Of a DNA stretch of 64,000 nucleotides, positions 1-12,279 are shown piece by piece. The position numbers were made by a program, and so were the translations under genes. Position 1 is the stretch's first letter. Each line of letters begins with the position of its first letter. The notes under the pieces were generated by a model, which worked only from the letters and a program-made list of their open reading frames with translations, made no database searches and was not told the origin of the DNA. This DNA comes from Breviolum minutum Mf 1.05b.01 (taxonomy: Eukaryota; Sar; Dinophyceae; Suessiales; Symbiodiniaceae): the NCBI GenBank assembly GCA_000507305.1, contig DF242516.1:1-64000 (forward strand), in the 5' to 3' direction.

Positions 1-24
1 ATGCATGTATGTATGTATGTATGC
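1..24. repeat. ATGT tetranucleotide microsatellite
   Basis: Consecutive ATGT units open the window. It lies just 3' of the myosin exon on the minus strand, so it is probably intronic. Confidence 0.8.
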
Positions 25-136
25 AGTAATGGATTTGGAAAAAGGGGATGCTATGCACATTCTGCCGCTGTTCTCAGATTGGGCAAGTATCAACAAAGGC
101 TGATCCCTCCACACAACAAATCTTCAGATCCCCCAC

Positions 137-189
137 AGGTTCTGGAAAGGGTTCACGGCAATGAGTATTCTGGCCATGCGGGAATACAC
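137..189 (-). CDS. Myosin motor-domain exon (partial gene running off the left edge)
   Basis: The exon reads VYSRMARILIAVNPFQN plus two bases of the next codon. The block ARILIAVNPFQNL matches the strongly conserved N-terminal segment of myosin heads (usual form ILIAVNPF), which leads toward the P-loop. The acceptor AG lies at 191-190 and is followed by G; a GT donor lies at 136-135. The glutamate that usually precedes this block would come from the exon upstream. Only this one exon is recognisable. The rest of the motor, including the P-loop, would lie left of position 1, and I could not find the preceding exons with confidence between 190 and 1371. Myosins are actin-based ATPase motors; the class cannot be told from 17 residues. 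The gene shares its orientation with the ABC transporter upstream of it. Confidence 0.6.
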
Positions 190-1371
190 CTCCCCACAGG
201 ACTTCAGCTTCAGGGAAAACGGAATAATTTGAAAGTCCTGGAAGTCGTTTACTGAATGACATCTCACTTGAAATGAAAGTCTGAATGAGAATTTTGAAGA
301 CACCAACAAGCTGACGGCCGCAGCATATTTGGCATGTGAATAGGCGATTACACTCAATCCTGTCTGCCAGGTACAGAACAAGTTTCCCTACCGGTCGGTG
401 ACTTTCTTAGTCCTGAAAAATGGATGGGACTGGAAGACGATCCGGCTTCCGATTGGGTTTCGGTCACTTTTCAGGGGCGTTTCCTGTTCAACTTCGGGAG
501 AGCCGGAATGTCAATGTCAGGAACGGGTGTAGATAGATCTCTTCTCTCCGTGTTTCCACGCCATGGGGCCCCAGGGTTTGTTCAACATATTTAGGGGAAG
601 AGGTTTTCTGTCCAAGTCATAAATGGTCTTGGACAAAATGGTTTTGGACAATATTTTCACTGAATTCGTCGACTTTTCTTTCGAGATGACAAGAATTGAT
701 TCAAACAGTACAAGTAATATGGACAGTAATATTCCTTGCATACATGGCTGTCAGGGCAATCTACTGAGGCATTCTGAGCTATACTGTAAATACGATGAGA
801 TCCTTGACAGCCCACCTGCTGCTTCCCATACCGCACGCGAACAATGTGAAGTAATGCAGCCTCTCAAATCAGCTCCATAAGGAAAACTGTGAGAAAACCC
901 ATCGATTTTCGGGAATTGATTCATTCCTTTCAGAATAGCAACAGCAGGGGGGTTTTGTGTCCACATGGAGCCTTACTCCTAGCGCGAGCCTTCATTACAA
1001 ACCCAGCCGCTTGGATGTGAAAAATCTGCTTCGGAAACAGGCGTTGCTCAAATGCTTTACCGGGATTATGTGAGAATTATGGTTCCTCTGTTCCTCCTGG
1101 GAATTTGTAGTGGCCATCACACGTTTTTGATCTTTTTTGCATCAGTTTTGGAGCTGCAGCCAGCTTTGTGCCGCGCTGTATTGAAACATGACCAGGTATT
1201 TATATGTTGCCATGCATCAAGCTGTGAAAATGAGCATCAAGTGTCGAATTTTGGTGCGCCGGTGCAGGGCTTCTCGTTCAAATGGTCAGTGGAAACTGTA
1301 CAAGCAGCGTCTCTTTCCACCCGTACGCATCATCCTTTGAACATCAGGTTCCAATCATGACTCACAACTCT
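190..1371. other. Intergenic or intronic stretch
   Basis: No exon could be assigned. The stretch should hold the 5' part of the myosin gene and the 3' flank of the ABC transporter. Short open frames are present on both strands but carry no recognisable motif. Confidence 0.4.
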
Positions 1372-4300
1372 TCATAGCTGTCCACTGGCACTAGCAGATT
1401 GTACAAATGTATAGAACATTGACTCAGGATTATTTCGCAAGTCTTCAGTCTTGCCAAACTCTGCTGCCTTCCCATCTGCAACCACCAGGACCCTGTCTCC
1501 ACCCAGCACAGTTTGAATGCGGTGAGCTATGGTCAAGGTGGTGAGATGTTTGGTACGGACTTCTTTTTGTAAAATATCTTGGATCAGGCCATCAGTGGTG
1601 AAATCGACCGATGCAGTGGCTTCATCCAAGACTAAAATGCGGGTTCCTCTGATCAAAGCACGTGCGCAACACAAGAGTTGTCTTTGACCGACCGACAGAT
1701 TTTCCCCCCCCGCAGCAACTTGAAAAAGAAGTTGTCCATCTTGTGCTTCAAAGTAAGTTTTCAATTGTACCTTCTCTAGCTCCTGCCAGATTGCATCATC
1801 AGTGTGCTGGTTGAAGGGGTCCAAATTGAAACGCACAGTTCCTGTGAATCCCACCGGATCTTGCGGAATGATGGCAAGAGACTTCCGCAAGGTGTGCAAA
1901 CCCATCTGAGAGGTATCATGACCATCCAAATAAACTGCTCCAGCTTCCAAAGGACTCATTCGAAACAAGACTTGAAGCAAAGAACTCTTGCCAGCACCTC
2001 AAAAACAAAAACACCCTTGGCTCACCCTTGCAAATAAACGTGGAAAATTGGCATGAACACATATGAGACTCTCAAATCACAAAGCATCTCCAAAAGGAAA
2101 ATCTTCAACTCCCCATTTGTCACGTTGCACCTGTGCGCCCCACGATTCCGAGACTTGAACCACCAGGGATTTCAAATGAAAGGCCTTTCAACACCAAGGG
2201 GGTTCCTTCACGATAGCGCATCACCACATTCTCAAAGCACACACTGCCAGTATCTAACCATTCACTTTGGTCAGAGCTGTCTGTCAATGAACCTTCGTCC
2301 TCAAGCTCCATGTATGTGTTGAGTCTTTCGACTGCGACCAAACACTGCTCTGCCATTGTAAGATTGTTCAAAATACCTGCGATGGGCGGTTTCAGTGTCG
2401 TCAACCAACTGCCCCGCAAGGATTTCAGCTGCATGTGTACATAAGATTACATAAGCACAAACAACACATTTCAAAAATATGTTGAGAGCCTGGCAAAAGC
2501 GTCATGTACAGTACATGTGGAGGTTACAAAATAACTACCAGGTCTGTGCAACGCCAAGGGGCCCTCCATAGAATTGCTTAAAGTTTGTGCATAGCGCAAC
2601 GCCAAGCCTGCAGATGGCCCAGAGATTGCGCGACCAAAAGGACCCAAATATCGATGAAGCACCACGAGGACAGCCACCAGGGTGGAAACGATGGAGCCCA
2701 ACAGTTTCAAGCGAAAACCCAACCATTTCTGACAGCCCATCTGTGTAAAATCAAGTCGTACACTTCGGGACACTCGTCTCTCATTCTGATCCATGAAATA
2801 TCCTTGCTTGTCGTATGCCCGGATGGTTGTCACACCAACGATTGCCTCGTCAACACCTTGGTAGATTGGACTTCGCGATTTGCTGGCCAAACGCTGAACT
2901 TCCCGCCCAGCTTTCCTGTAGACCTTCTGGATCCGATAATATGCCAAGAGGATGGGCACAAAAACCAGGAAAATCACTGGCAGGACAGTGCCCGCAACTA
3001 GAATGCTTGCGACCAAATCACAAACGGCTCTTAGCAAATTTTGCATGCTTCCCTGTAAGTCCAAATCAATTTTGGACATGTCAGAGGAAAACCGATTGAT
3101 GATACGACCACCAGGTGTCGTATCAAGCCAACTCATGGGTGCACGCAAGACCGCCCAGAGTGCTTTCTTGTGCATGGAGATGGCTAAAGCCAAAGAGCTC
3201 CATTGAAACATCAAAATACGAAGCAATGTGAAGAACAAAATGGAAAACGCAAGCACGGCAAGGATGGCCAGTGCATCACCTGTACCCAATTTAGCTTCAA
3301 CTTCCGGCCAATGCCCAAGCCATAGTGCAGCTGCCAAGTAGCCAATGGTTGAGATCACGTTCAAAATGATCACCCAAAATGCACCACAGCCCATGGCACG
3401 CATGAAAGTACACCATACTCGCAAACTTAAATGGCCCTCCTCCATATCTTCTGCACGCTCCTCAGTTTCCTCGACCACAACACCTTTGCTTCTGGAGTCC
3501 TGGCCATGTGCTTTGAGGAGAGACTTGGGCGCAAGCAAATCGACCAAAGTTTAGTTTGGCATCATCCCAAACTGTTCTATAGTTGGTGACTTCAACCCAT
3601 CTGAAAAATATTATTAGTCAAATTGCTTCAAAAAAAATGTTTGAAAGCAACACCACATTTGTAGCTTAGCAAAGTGTTGAGGATACGGGATGGGGAGCTA
3701 TGAGTAGGCCTTCCCCGCCTCCCGATATACATGTTGCCTCCCTACAAATACACAGGTATAGCTCACAACCTACAAATGGATAGTTCCCAACCTACCAGTA
3801 TACGGAATTGTGAGGAATACTGCTCTGTCGCAATTCCCTCAGTCGTTGTAACTTTGAGGTCGCAGTGGCAACGTTTGTGTTTCAGTGGACTGGGCTCCTC
3901 AGACTCAGAGGGAACTTCAGTCTCCGTCTCCTCCACCACTTTGGAGTCAGTCTCTTCACCAGGTTCGCTTATGCAGCGCCGCAACTCTGGCGCTTTTGTC
4001 TTGGGATCATGCGCAGACACCGCACGTGACATGCTGGGAGGCTGAGAGATTTCCTTCTTAGTCACATTCGAGGTCCAATCGGTCGATCCGTCCAAAGAGC
4101 TTGCAGATTGCAACTCCTCTTTGGAAAACTGATTGGGTGGTCCCGCTGCTACTATCTCACCATTGCGCATAATCAAAACAGTATCTGCTTCTGATGCAAA
4201 CTGCGTCTGATGGCTCACCAAAATGCGAGTTTGCTTGGAGAGATACCCTTGCGATCCCAGGCAATTCTTGACCAACTGAGCTGCCACATGCGCATCTACA

Positions 4301-7300
4301 GCTGATAATGGATCATCCAGCAAATAGACTGAAGCTCCACTGTACGCAGCGCGGGCGAGACTGATCCGTGCCTTTTGGCCTCCTGAGAGATTGATGCCTC
4401 CGGCATTGAACATGCAACCGCCCCTCACCAAACTGGAGTTGTTAACTTAAACTTAATTAGAAAATCTGTGCAAATCGCCATTGGAACCATTTAACCTTTT
4501 GGATCCCCTAAAATACCCTGCCTCTCTCTCCAATGATCGTTCCTGCACCATTGGCAAGCTGTCTCAAGTCAGGAGCCAAGGAACATGCTTCAATGACCCT
4601 GGAAAATTTCCCTTCATCATACGATTCACCGAAGGTGATATTGTGTTGCACAGTGCCGTGCAGGATCCACGGAATCTGTGAGCAATAAGCAATGGAACCG
4701 AGCAACTCAAGAGTTCCAATCACCTGCGGCACTTCTCCCAGAATGGCAGACAACAAAGTGCTCTTTCCTGCACCCACTGGGCCTGTCACCAAAACAAACT
4801 TTCCTTGCAAGATTTGTAATGTCTTGATAGATAGATGTGGGGCACGTTGAGGTATGATTGTGTTCATGAGCTGATCCGGTGTCTCCAGCAAAGCTTCGGA
4901 GTGCGCTTGTCTGCGACGGAATCGTTCGCAACATCTCCGATTTTCTGGTGGTGGTGGTGGTGGTGGAGCAAATTCTTGATCTGAGTCTTCTTCGCTGGTT
5001 TTGGGCCATAGAAACTGTGCATTTTCGATCCGCACAGGTGCCAACATGCTTTTCGTGGGACGAGCCCGGACGAAATTGACCTCACTGACTCGGTGGTCAG
5101 CTTCTGCAGCTCTTAAGAGTTTCTCGATGCGCATCACGGAGACATAGGTCTGCGCTAGGTATTGCACGGTGATGGGTAACAAACTCATAGGAACTTGCAA
5201 CATGTCAAAGATTGCCAAGGACGCAAATACAATTCCAGCAGTGAGCTTTCCACCAAAAAGGATAAATGCACTGAAAGTCAGTAGCTGCACAATAGCTGTG
5301 GCAGATCCACCAAACAAAAGCCCCAAAACTGTCTGCCAAGACTTCAAGTTGTTTAACAATTTCATCTCTTCTCGCCGCTTCACGTCAATGATATCTGCAA
5401 CTTGGTGTTCCCAAGCAAGCATCTTGCCTTAGAAACTCATTTGAGTACTCCATTTTCGGGCCACAAAACGAATACTGTATATCACGTCATGCACATGCAG
5501 AACGTAAACACATGTTGCGGTCGCGTTGAATTTTGCTATTGGCCGGATGGCAGGAAAGCACCTTCACCTGCTTCTCTGGGCCTTTTTCTGCCTTCTGAAT
5601 TTGATTCCTGATAGAACTATCACTGCAGCTATGCTTAGCGCTGTAGCTGATCAAATGTAGATACTGAAATGACGCGAAGAATGACGCACAAGGGCAATAG
5701 ATTACGTTTCTTTGGGTGCGGAATCGTTTTCGTTCTCTTGGGATCTTTTTTAGGTTTTTTGGCCTGGGTCAATGTCGTCCACTTCCCATTCTGTTTGCAG
5801 CATTTTGCACTTGTCAACGTGGAATTAGCATGCGGTTGGCGATATGCTATACATGTAAACGTGCATTTTGCATGCTATTCGCTGTATTTTGTACTTGTAA
5901 ACGGCCTTTTCCCATGCTATTTGCAGTGTTTTGTGTTTGTCAAGGTGCATCTCGCATGCGCTCCTTGCAAGATGTTGTACTTGTCAAGATGCATCTCGCA
6001 TGCTATTTGCGATATGTTGTACTTACCAACCTGCATTCTGCGTGCTTTTGCCAATGTTTTGCGTACAACCGCATCTGAATGCAGAGAAATTGAAAAAGAA
6101 ACATATACAAAGCAACAAACCATTGTTCGAATATAATCCTGAAATAACCCTTAAATAAGGAAATGACTGTGAAAACGGTGTGAAATGAAATACCCAAAAC
6201 AAAACAAAAAAAGAGATGATGTTGAGAGGACGGACTGCAACACTTGAAGAGACCCAATAGTTGGTGAGAAGCCAGCTAGCGAGAACAGAACTTGGTGCCC
6301 AGGTGGAAATCATGTAGACAAGTGGTAAAGAATAACATTTAGGAAGAAATGTAAAGTGGGAATAACCTGGAAATCAAGAAAAAAACATGTTACGGTATCT
6401 ATGAAGAAAAGCTGAACTTAAAGGAAATATATAACATGGAAATAAGGACCAAAGGAAAGAAAAAAAAATCAACTCCCTTTTCTTTTGCACAACAATCACT
6501 TGCAAGCGTCTCAACTGTCGTTCAATCTTTTCTATCATACCGGTAGTAGTTACAGCAGCTGGAGCACTGTGCTGTTCCATTCGCAGGAAGTGCCAAGTTT
6601 ATGTTGTGGTTGTGATTGTGAAGTTGTTCCGATTCACTTGTTGCGTTCGGATCAGTGTGTCTTACCCAAAAGGTTGTGTGAGATGATGAATCCATCTGTG
6701 GGTATGCACATTTCTGCCGATGAAGGAAAACAGGGAAAGGACGAAAGAACCTGACGTGAGCCACCAAAATACCACGCGTGGCAATCTTGCTGCAAGTCTT
6801 GCTCGTGCTGCGCCGTGTACTAGAGCACGCGTGTACTCAGCGCGATGAACTTCTAGTCTGATCTCAGAGACACTCATTCAAAGCTTTTGTGATTGTTACA
6901 ACGCACAATTTCTTTACGCTACCCATTGCTACCCAACATCGCTATGATTCGCAACATGTATTCCAAAATTCCATAGACAAAGCCTGCTTTTCTCTGACCT
7001 ACAAAGCTTGCCCTTTTCCTTGAAGCAGGTGCAAATGGTGTCTGGGTGGTGCACGAATCCGGTTCAAACAGACACGTCTCAAGGAACGAGACCCAACACG
7101 TGTCAAGAATTGAAAGCCTCGATTAGGAACAAAACATACAAAACACAAAGGCAGGGAAGAGCCTCAAATGACAGTGTTTATGAATGTTTATGTGAACCTA
7201 GCATGAACCTAGCAACTACGTAAGTAAGTGACTCCAGGATGCTAGGTCTTGTCAGAATCATCTACTGTTGCTTCGTTTAAGTGAAGTGATTCTTTACATC

Positions 7301-8289
7301 TCTGCAACTTCACTCACAGTCTCACTGTCTAACAAATGCAAGTTGCACAAACGAAGCGCATGAAGCACTTCTGTGAAGAGTTTCACACGACTGTCCCTGC
7401 AACGATTCAATCCGGCGCCCAGGGTCATCAAGCGAGTCGTCAGTAATTGGTTGAACTTGTAGGTGGCAAACATGACCAAAACCGGCACGAGGCAAGCCCA
7501 TCCAAGCATTTGAAAGAGCAAGACCAGTGCACCAATCAGCATCACCGGCATGGACCACAAATAGAAGAAAAAGAAGAAGGCCCTGGAAACTCTTTGAGTA
7601 TCCACCTGCATAATGTTCACCAATTTTCCTTGGCCATATGATGTCAAAGATGTTGTTGACAAACGCAGAATCTTGTTGAACACAAAGCAAGTGTAGCCTC
7701 CTGCCGAAAAGGGCTGCACAAGGAAAAGGTGTGCAGTTCCGTGTTCGATTGACATGTTCTGAGCGTGTACTAAAATGGTATGTGCATACGTTAAGCGTGT
7801 TCAAACTGGGGATTCACAAGCCACAAAAGAGACCGTGAAAAAAGGGAAAAACTCCTGTCCTGTTGCACGATATCCAATGCGGTTGCTGATCATATCGAAC
7901 TGTGAATTGCAAAGACTCATCATGATCGGGGCCAAAGCCACTGCAACTGCATACACAAGGCTACTCGAAGGCGAAGTTTCTAAATTGTCAATCAATGGCT
8001 GAATCAATCGAGGTGCAACAAAACCCAATCCAATTTCGCAAGCGTGAAAAAATCCAGCTCTCAACAGCAAGTTCTTGTGGATTTCCCAAGCACTCCCAAT
8101 GAACACAATTTTTTCAGTTTCGTATCGTCGTTGCCAACTTTCACCGAGCTTTTGAGATTGAGTCAATGGTGCATCACCGTGACATAAGAATAATGCATCT
8201 TCTGGTTCCAAAGGACGCTCTTGTCCCGTACTTATCACACTTCCAAAGGCGCAAAAGGCAATGTCCCAGGCACGGTAGACGCGCGCCAT
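1372..8289 (-). CDS. ABC transporter, subfamily C (MRP type), full-length TMD1-NBD1-TMD2-NBD2
   Basis: This is an ATP-driven membrane exporter of the MRP type, which in other eukaryotes moves anionic conjugates. The proposed AUG at 8289 gives [13 protein letters not shown], leading into the RPLEPEDA signature that precedes TMD1 in this subfamily. Approximate exons: 8289-7860 (TMD1 start), 7697-7347 (TMD1, [13 protein letters not shown]), 5427-4522 (rest of TMD1, Walker A GPVGAGKS), 4397 to about 3853 (LSGGQ, Walker [13 protein letters not shown]), about 3547-2525 (TMD2), about 2426-2131 and 1997-1372 (NBD2: Walker [32 protein letters not shown]). NBD1 has Asp where catalytic Glu normally follows Walker B (LLDDP), and NBD2 has Glu; this asymmetry is usual for ABC-C proteins. 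Introns 5428-7346 and 4398-4521 begin with GC; intron 7698-7859 may begin with GA. No extra TMD0 is visible. An acidic linker with several EE pairs joins NBD1 to TMD2. Confidence 0.92.
5788..6072. repeat. 42-bp minisatellite inside the long ABC transporter intron
   Basis: About seven degenerate units begin at 5788, 5830, 5872, 5914, 5956 (44 bp), 6000 and 6042 (partial). Each carries an ATGC...TTTGC...TTGTACTTGT...GC pattern. Because 42 is divisible by 3, plus-strand frames stay open across the array (over 100 codons in two frames). I regard these as repeat artefacts, not genes. Confidence 0.85.
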
Positions 8290-8699
8290 CGGCAATCAAG
8301 TTGTTGAAACAGAAACTGGGTCGTGAATGCTGCTGCGAACAGTGCGTGATGACCTTTAATCTTTAGAATCTTTAGAATGAACATTATACGTAGGATCCAG
8401 TCTGAAGTCTGCATGATATTGCCCAATTCAAGGTTTGAGCAAGGCAAAAAGAAATGGGTTGCAATCTCGCAGCTTAATGCACATGCTGCAAAGTCACGTG
8501 ACAACCAAAACTGCTAAACACAAAGTAGTACAAATTCCAAGCAAAACCACAGGAAAACAAAAATCCGGTGTGCCTGTACCGCCAATATCAGGAAGGAAAG
8601 AACCTGGCACCAAAATGGTGGAGTTGCCTAAAAATCTGCGGTTCAATATGGTTCAATGGTGTACATGTTGTTGAACCGTGACTGCCACTGTTTCATCTC

Positions 8700-9817
8700 G
8701 AGGGCCGAGAAAGCCTCCATTCACACCATGCCAGGATGGAAAGAAGGAGAATTGGCACCATGGCCCTCATCGTCCGCGCCATGGCTCCAGTGCTTTCCTT
8801 GCACTAGTCTCCACTGGGAGGTGGTTAAGAGCAGCAGGGATTGGTTTAGCGACTTGCCAATAGCTTTGGATGTACTGTGTAGCCTGCGTCTTTCAAAATG
8901 GAGACAGAAGGTCTAAGCTTTGTCCTGCCATGACGGTCTAGCGAATCGCTGGTCTTTTGCCTAAAGATGCCTAAAGAGTACATAAGAGTACTAAAGAGCT
9001 AAATGGCAATGAAAAGTCAAAGTTGCGTAAAGTTGCACGGGACGAGAGAAAATCTTCTGTTACCGTCTTCGTGCCCTCGTTGGATCATCAAGACCTCCTT
9101 CGCTTGGCAAAACATCCTTTTGCTCACATTCTTTTTATCAGAGCGGACGTCCACACGGTCACATGTGAATTCCCACCATTCTGGTAGCTCTTTCAACAGC
9201 ATCGCCTCTACCTGCATTCTGTCTGCTGAAATGCTTGGCAGTTTCAGGCCATGCGGTTGAGAGAACTCTGTCAGTTGTCACATGCTACATCTCAGTGCAG
9301 CAAACGCACTAAAGAAAGCCCTTGCTTCAACCTTCTCTGGCTCAGGTTCGCTCAGGTCCCTTGGGGATGCGACATTCTGGAAAGCTCCTGGCAAAACAAC
9401 GCAGTGAGTTACCCAACACTTCAAACGCAACTTCCAAAGGACCGAGTGTTTGAACAGCATCTTGGATTGAACCAATGTGTTGGGCTTTGAAAACATTCCT
9501 GGACTCGCTCAACGTTCCCCTGCAGCAAGGTCACCCGTAAAGTATCAACGGTCACCAATGTCCTTCAGCAAGATAGCCATTTGAACATCAATGTTCTTCA
9601 GCTGACTTGCCATCCTTACCACGGTGCTGACCATAGACTCCTTGCGTCAGAATTTTCAGAAACCATCTTAACAGGCCGTGATTGGCTGGTGATTGTTGTA
9701 TTGTTATCGCTTCTCATCTCAAAACCAGCAGTTTGATGTGCACATGAAGCCAAAGAATGTGAAAGGGTCCTTGTTCGAAGGATCATACTCGATGGACTTT
9801 GCATCGTCTTTAGAGTC
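8700..9817 (-). CDS. Unrecognised multi-exon gene (exon fragments)
   Basis: I do not recognise this protein. Several minus-strand segments read like exons. 9817-9726 encodes DSKDDAKSIEYDPSNKDPFT and on to FMCTSNC, with AG|G acceptor and GT donor. About 9630-9560 contains KNIDVQMAILLKDIG. About 9490-9350 contains QTLGPLEVAFEVLGNSLRCF. About 9217-9030 contains LPEWWEFTCDRVDVRSDKK and then FCQAKEVLMIQRG. About 8880-8700 contains AALNHLPVETSARKALEPW. They sit between the ABC transporter and the J-domain gene in the same orientation. Frames change between segments, as expected of separate exons, but I could not establish every junction. Some pieces could instead belong to a neighbour. Confidence 0.45.
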
Positions 9818-10120
9818 CTCACATGTCACGTGCTAAAAACAGTTTTGTTTCAGTTAAAACGAAGCCAATCATGCTGAAACGATCTCAAACGTATCATAAC
9901 AAGCTAGGCCACTAAATTGAAGCAGCATTCGAGTTGACCACCGTGCTCTGCACATACATAGCAGGGTGAGTTTACGTATGAACGGGATGCATGAAACAGA
10001 AACCATTTGGATGACATCTGTGCAAACAGGCTTAGGACATTGGCATCTATTTAATTTTGATGGATAGACCACCATGACAGTCCAACAATCCAACAATCAT
10101 ACATCACTACACTGCACGAA

Positions 10121-10875
10121 TCATTCTGAATTCTCCTCTTTCTTTTCTTTCTCTTCCTTGCCATCCTTCGAGTCTTCTTTTTTCACTTCTTCACCTGGCA
10201 CATCCAAGGCAAATACCTCAAGTGCGCCAAGAGAATGTCTTGTCAATGCACACATTCAAAACCAGCCTTCGCTCTCTCTTTCGGCATTGGCATTGTCCTG
10301 GGAAACTTACGATCTTACAAGATCTGCAAAGTCTGTCACTCTCAAACTCCAGCATGATCTTTGTGATTCTCTCTTAGAATACCACGAATGGACTTGGTAG
10401 GCGGATGACTTACCAAAACTGATCATGATGCACTACTGTAGGTCCCTCTGAATCTGGCAGCTTTGAGCTTTGTCCTCTGCGAGTTTTTTCTTCAAAGCCT
10501 CATATCGCTCTTTCATGGCTTGGAACCTGGACCATGGAACCGCCAACATCTCGTCAAAGTGATACGGTGGCGGCCGCAGCGCTGAGAGCAACAAAATGAT
10601 ACAAAATGATCGAATCGTTGAATCCTCCGACATCCTCCCAATCCGAACGCCTTTGCTTTGCTGCCTCGGTGCCACCATTCTTGTCCGGGTGCATCTTCTT
10701 GGCAAGTTTTCGATACCTGAAGAAACCGGTGAACACATGACATCACGTGACCACATTTCACTGACTGGGCTGACAAAATGAGAGACATAATGAGACGTGC
10801 ATAAGTCTCTGACGCATTGTCCAGATCCCGCGATGTGGCAGTCTCGTCGAGGTCAAAGAACTTCAGATTTGACAT
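10121..10875 (-). CDS. J-domain (DnaJ/Hsp40-type) protein with Lys/Glu-rich tail
   Basis: The J-domain is split over three small exons. Exon 10875-10814 encodes MSNLKFFDLDETATSRDLDN (GT donor). Exon 10716-10651 encodes YRKLAKKMHPDKNGGTEAAK (GC donor). Exon 10526 to about 10469 encodes FQAMKERYEALKKKLAEDK. Spliced together they give helix II, the HPD loop that stimulates Hsp70 ATPase, and helix III. Each acceptor AG is followed by G. A last exon, 10216-10121, gives VFALDVPGEEVKKEDSKDGK and a KEEKEKKEENSE end before the stop at 10123-10121. No Gly/Phe or zinc region follows, so this is a type III J-protein. Exons at 11.36-12.28 kb on the same strand may be its N-terminal part. The start at 10875 is therefore tentative: the methionine could be internal. 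Confidence 0.8.
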
Positions 10876-11354
10876 TTCTCCAAGCCTTCATACCGACAAG
10901 ACTTCAGTGAAGATCAAGAGTTGCATGGATGTGCTCAACTACAAAACGGAAATTGACGTTCAGCGGATAAGATCCAACCTGTCAAGCTCAGCCAGTCTGC
11001 TGTGGTACAGCTGCGAACCTTCCAGAAGCCGCTGCCCAACCTGACCACTTGGTTTTACAACTTGGAAATGTAAGGAAGACCAGTGTTCCATGGCTCCGCC
11101 AAAAATTTGTAGCCAGGTTGACAAGGACATCAAGATCAAGACATCCCCAATCGCAAGACTTCTAAAGTTCATCTTGTGGCAGTCCACCACGCCTCATGAA
11201 CCAATCCACGCAACTCTGTATTGCTTAGATCTTCCAGGAACCTTGCAGACATCCCAACCCCCCGGAGTTCAAAGAGAAAAAAGGATGAACGTGAAGAAAA
11301 TGAAATGTAAGGTTTGCACAGGTTTGCTAGTTCCCTTCCCTCCATCTTCTAACA

Positions 11355-12279
11355 TGTTTCAAACGAAATGACTGATATTCTCCGACTGGAAATTCTGCAA
11401 ATCCAAGTAGCTGAGCGATTTCTTTTTGCGAGGATCCAAGCATCTTCTTGACGGACGACTCATCAAAAGTTCGCTGTTGGCCATCTGGCAGCCTGACCTG
11501 AGCTTACTGTCACTCTGCCACAAAGCGCAAGAAAGGAAATTGATGAATTTAAGAAGAAACAGCAAACAAAACTCAGAAGTCGGCATGACAAGAACTTTCT
11601 TACTCTGACATTTGTGTGTTTAATGCTGGCACTTTGAGGCTCGTACAACTGTTTCTCGCTCACCAGTAGGTTGGGTTACCCTCACAATCAACATCTTCCC
11701 ATGCCTCGGGCAAGTCCAGAAGTGAAAAGTCAACAGTTTGCTAGAACAAATATTCCTCAAGAAATATGCAAAAAAAGCTTATATAGTTTTCTCAGATTCA
11801 GGCTCATCAAACGCCACTGCCTCACCTGTCGGCAGACCTCAAATCGATGCATTACGCATCCTGTGCACAGTCTGGCTTGAGGATCAAGTCTTGAAAATCA
11901 AAACCTTCACTTTCGTTTGTTTTCTGTCTGGGCTTTGGACTGCTTGGAGAACTGGCCTGACCTGGCATGCACCCCTTCACTTCGATTCCGAAAATGCTTA
12001 CCTCCCAACAACCGTCCAGACAGCCTCCATCTCCATTCAAAGTGCCACAATGCTTCAAGGCCTCTGAGGGGCTCCATGACTTGGCAAACGCTATAGCGCT
12101 ACTGTTTTACGGTACGAGTAGCATGTTTTCTCCTGCAAACGTTTGAACCAACTTGGCACAAGAGAGGTGAACATACACAGTTCCGAAAAGCCTCGTCCAT
12201 GCTGGACACGATGGCATTGCATTCCGGACATTTGAAATGGGATTTTGCCTCGCAGCAGTGGCGTCCGAAGTTCACAAAT
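11355..12279 (-). CDS. Cysteine-bearing exons upstream of, and perhaps part of, the J-domain gene
   Basis: Four exon-like segments are seen. 12279 to about 12185: FVNFGRHCCEAKSHFKCPEC and on to SSMDEAFRN; the CC...CPEC pattern suggests a metal site. About 12085-12002: SWSPSEALKHCGTLNGDGGC, ending at a consensus GTAAGC donor. About 11650-11604: LYEPQSASIKHTNVR, ending at a GTAAGA donor. 11497 to about 11360: VRLPDGQQRTFDESSVKKML and then EIAQLLGFAEFPVGEY, after an AG|G acceptor. The last two join in phase (NVR|VRL). The spacing and shared strand make a single gene ending in the J-domain plausible, but I could not close the phase between 11360 and 10875, so a separate gene is possible. Function unknown. 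Confidence 0.5.

Noticed and set aside
5669-6158. Plus-strand open frames of 155 and 120 codons
   Set aside because: They arise from the 42-bp minisatellite in an intron of the minus-strand ABC transporter; composition is repetitive and lacks any motif.
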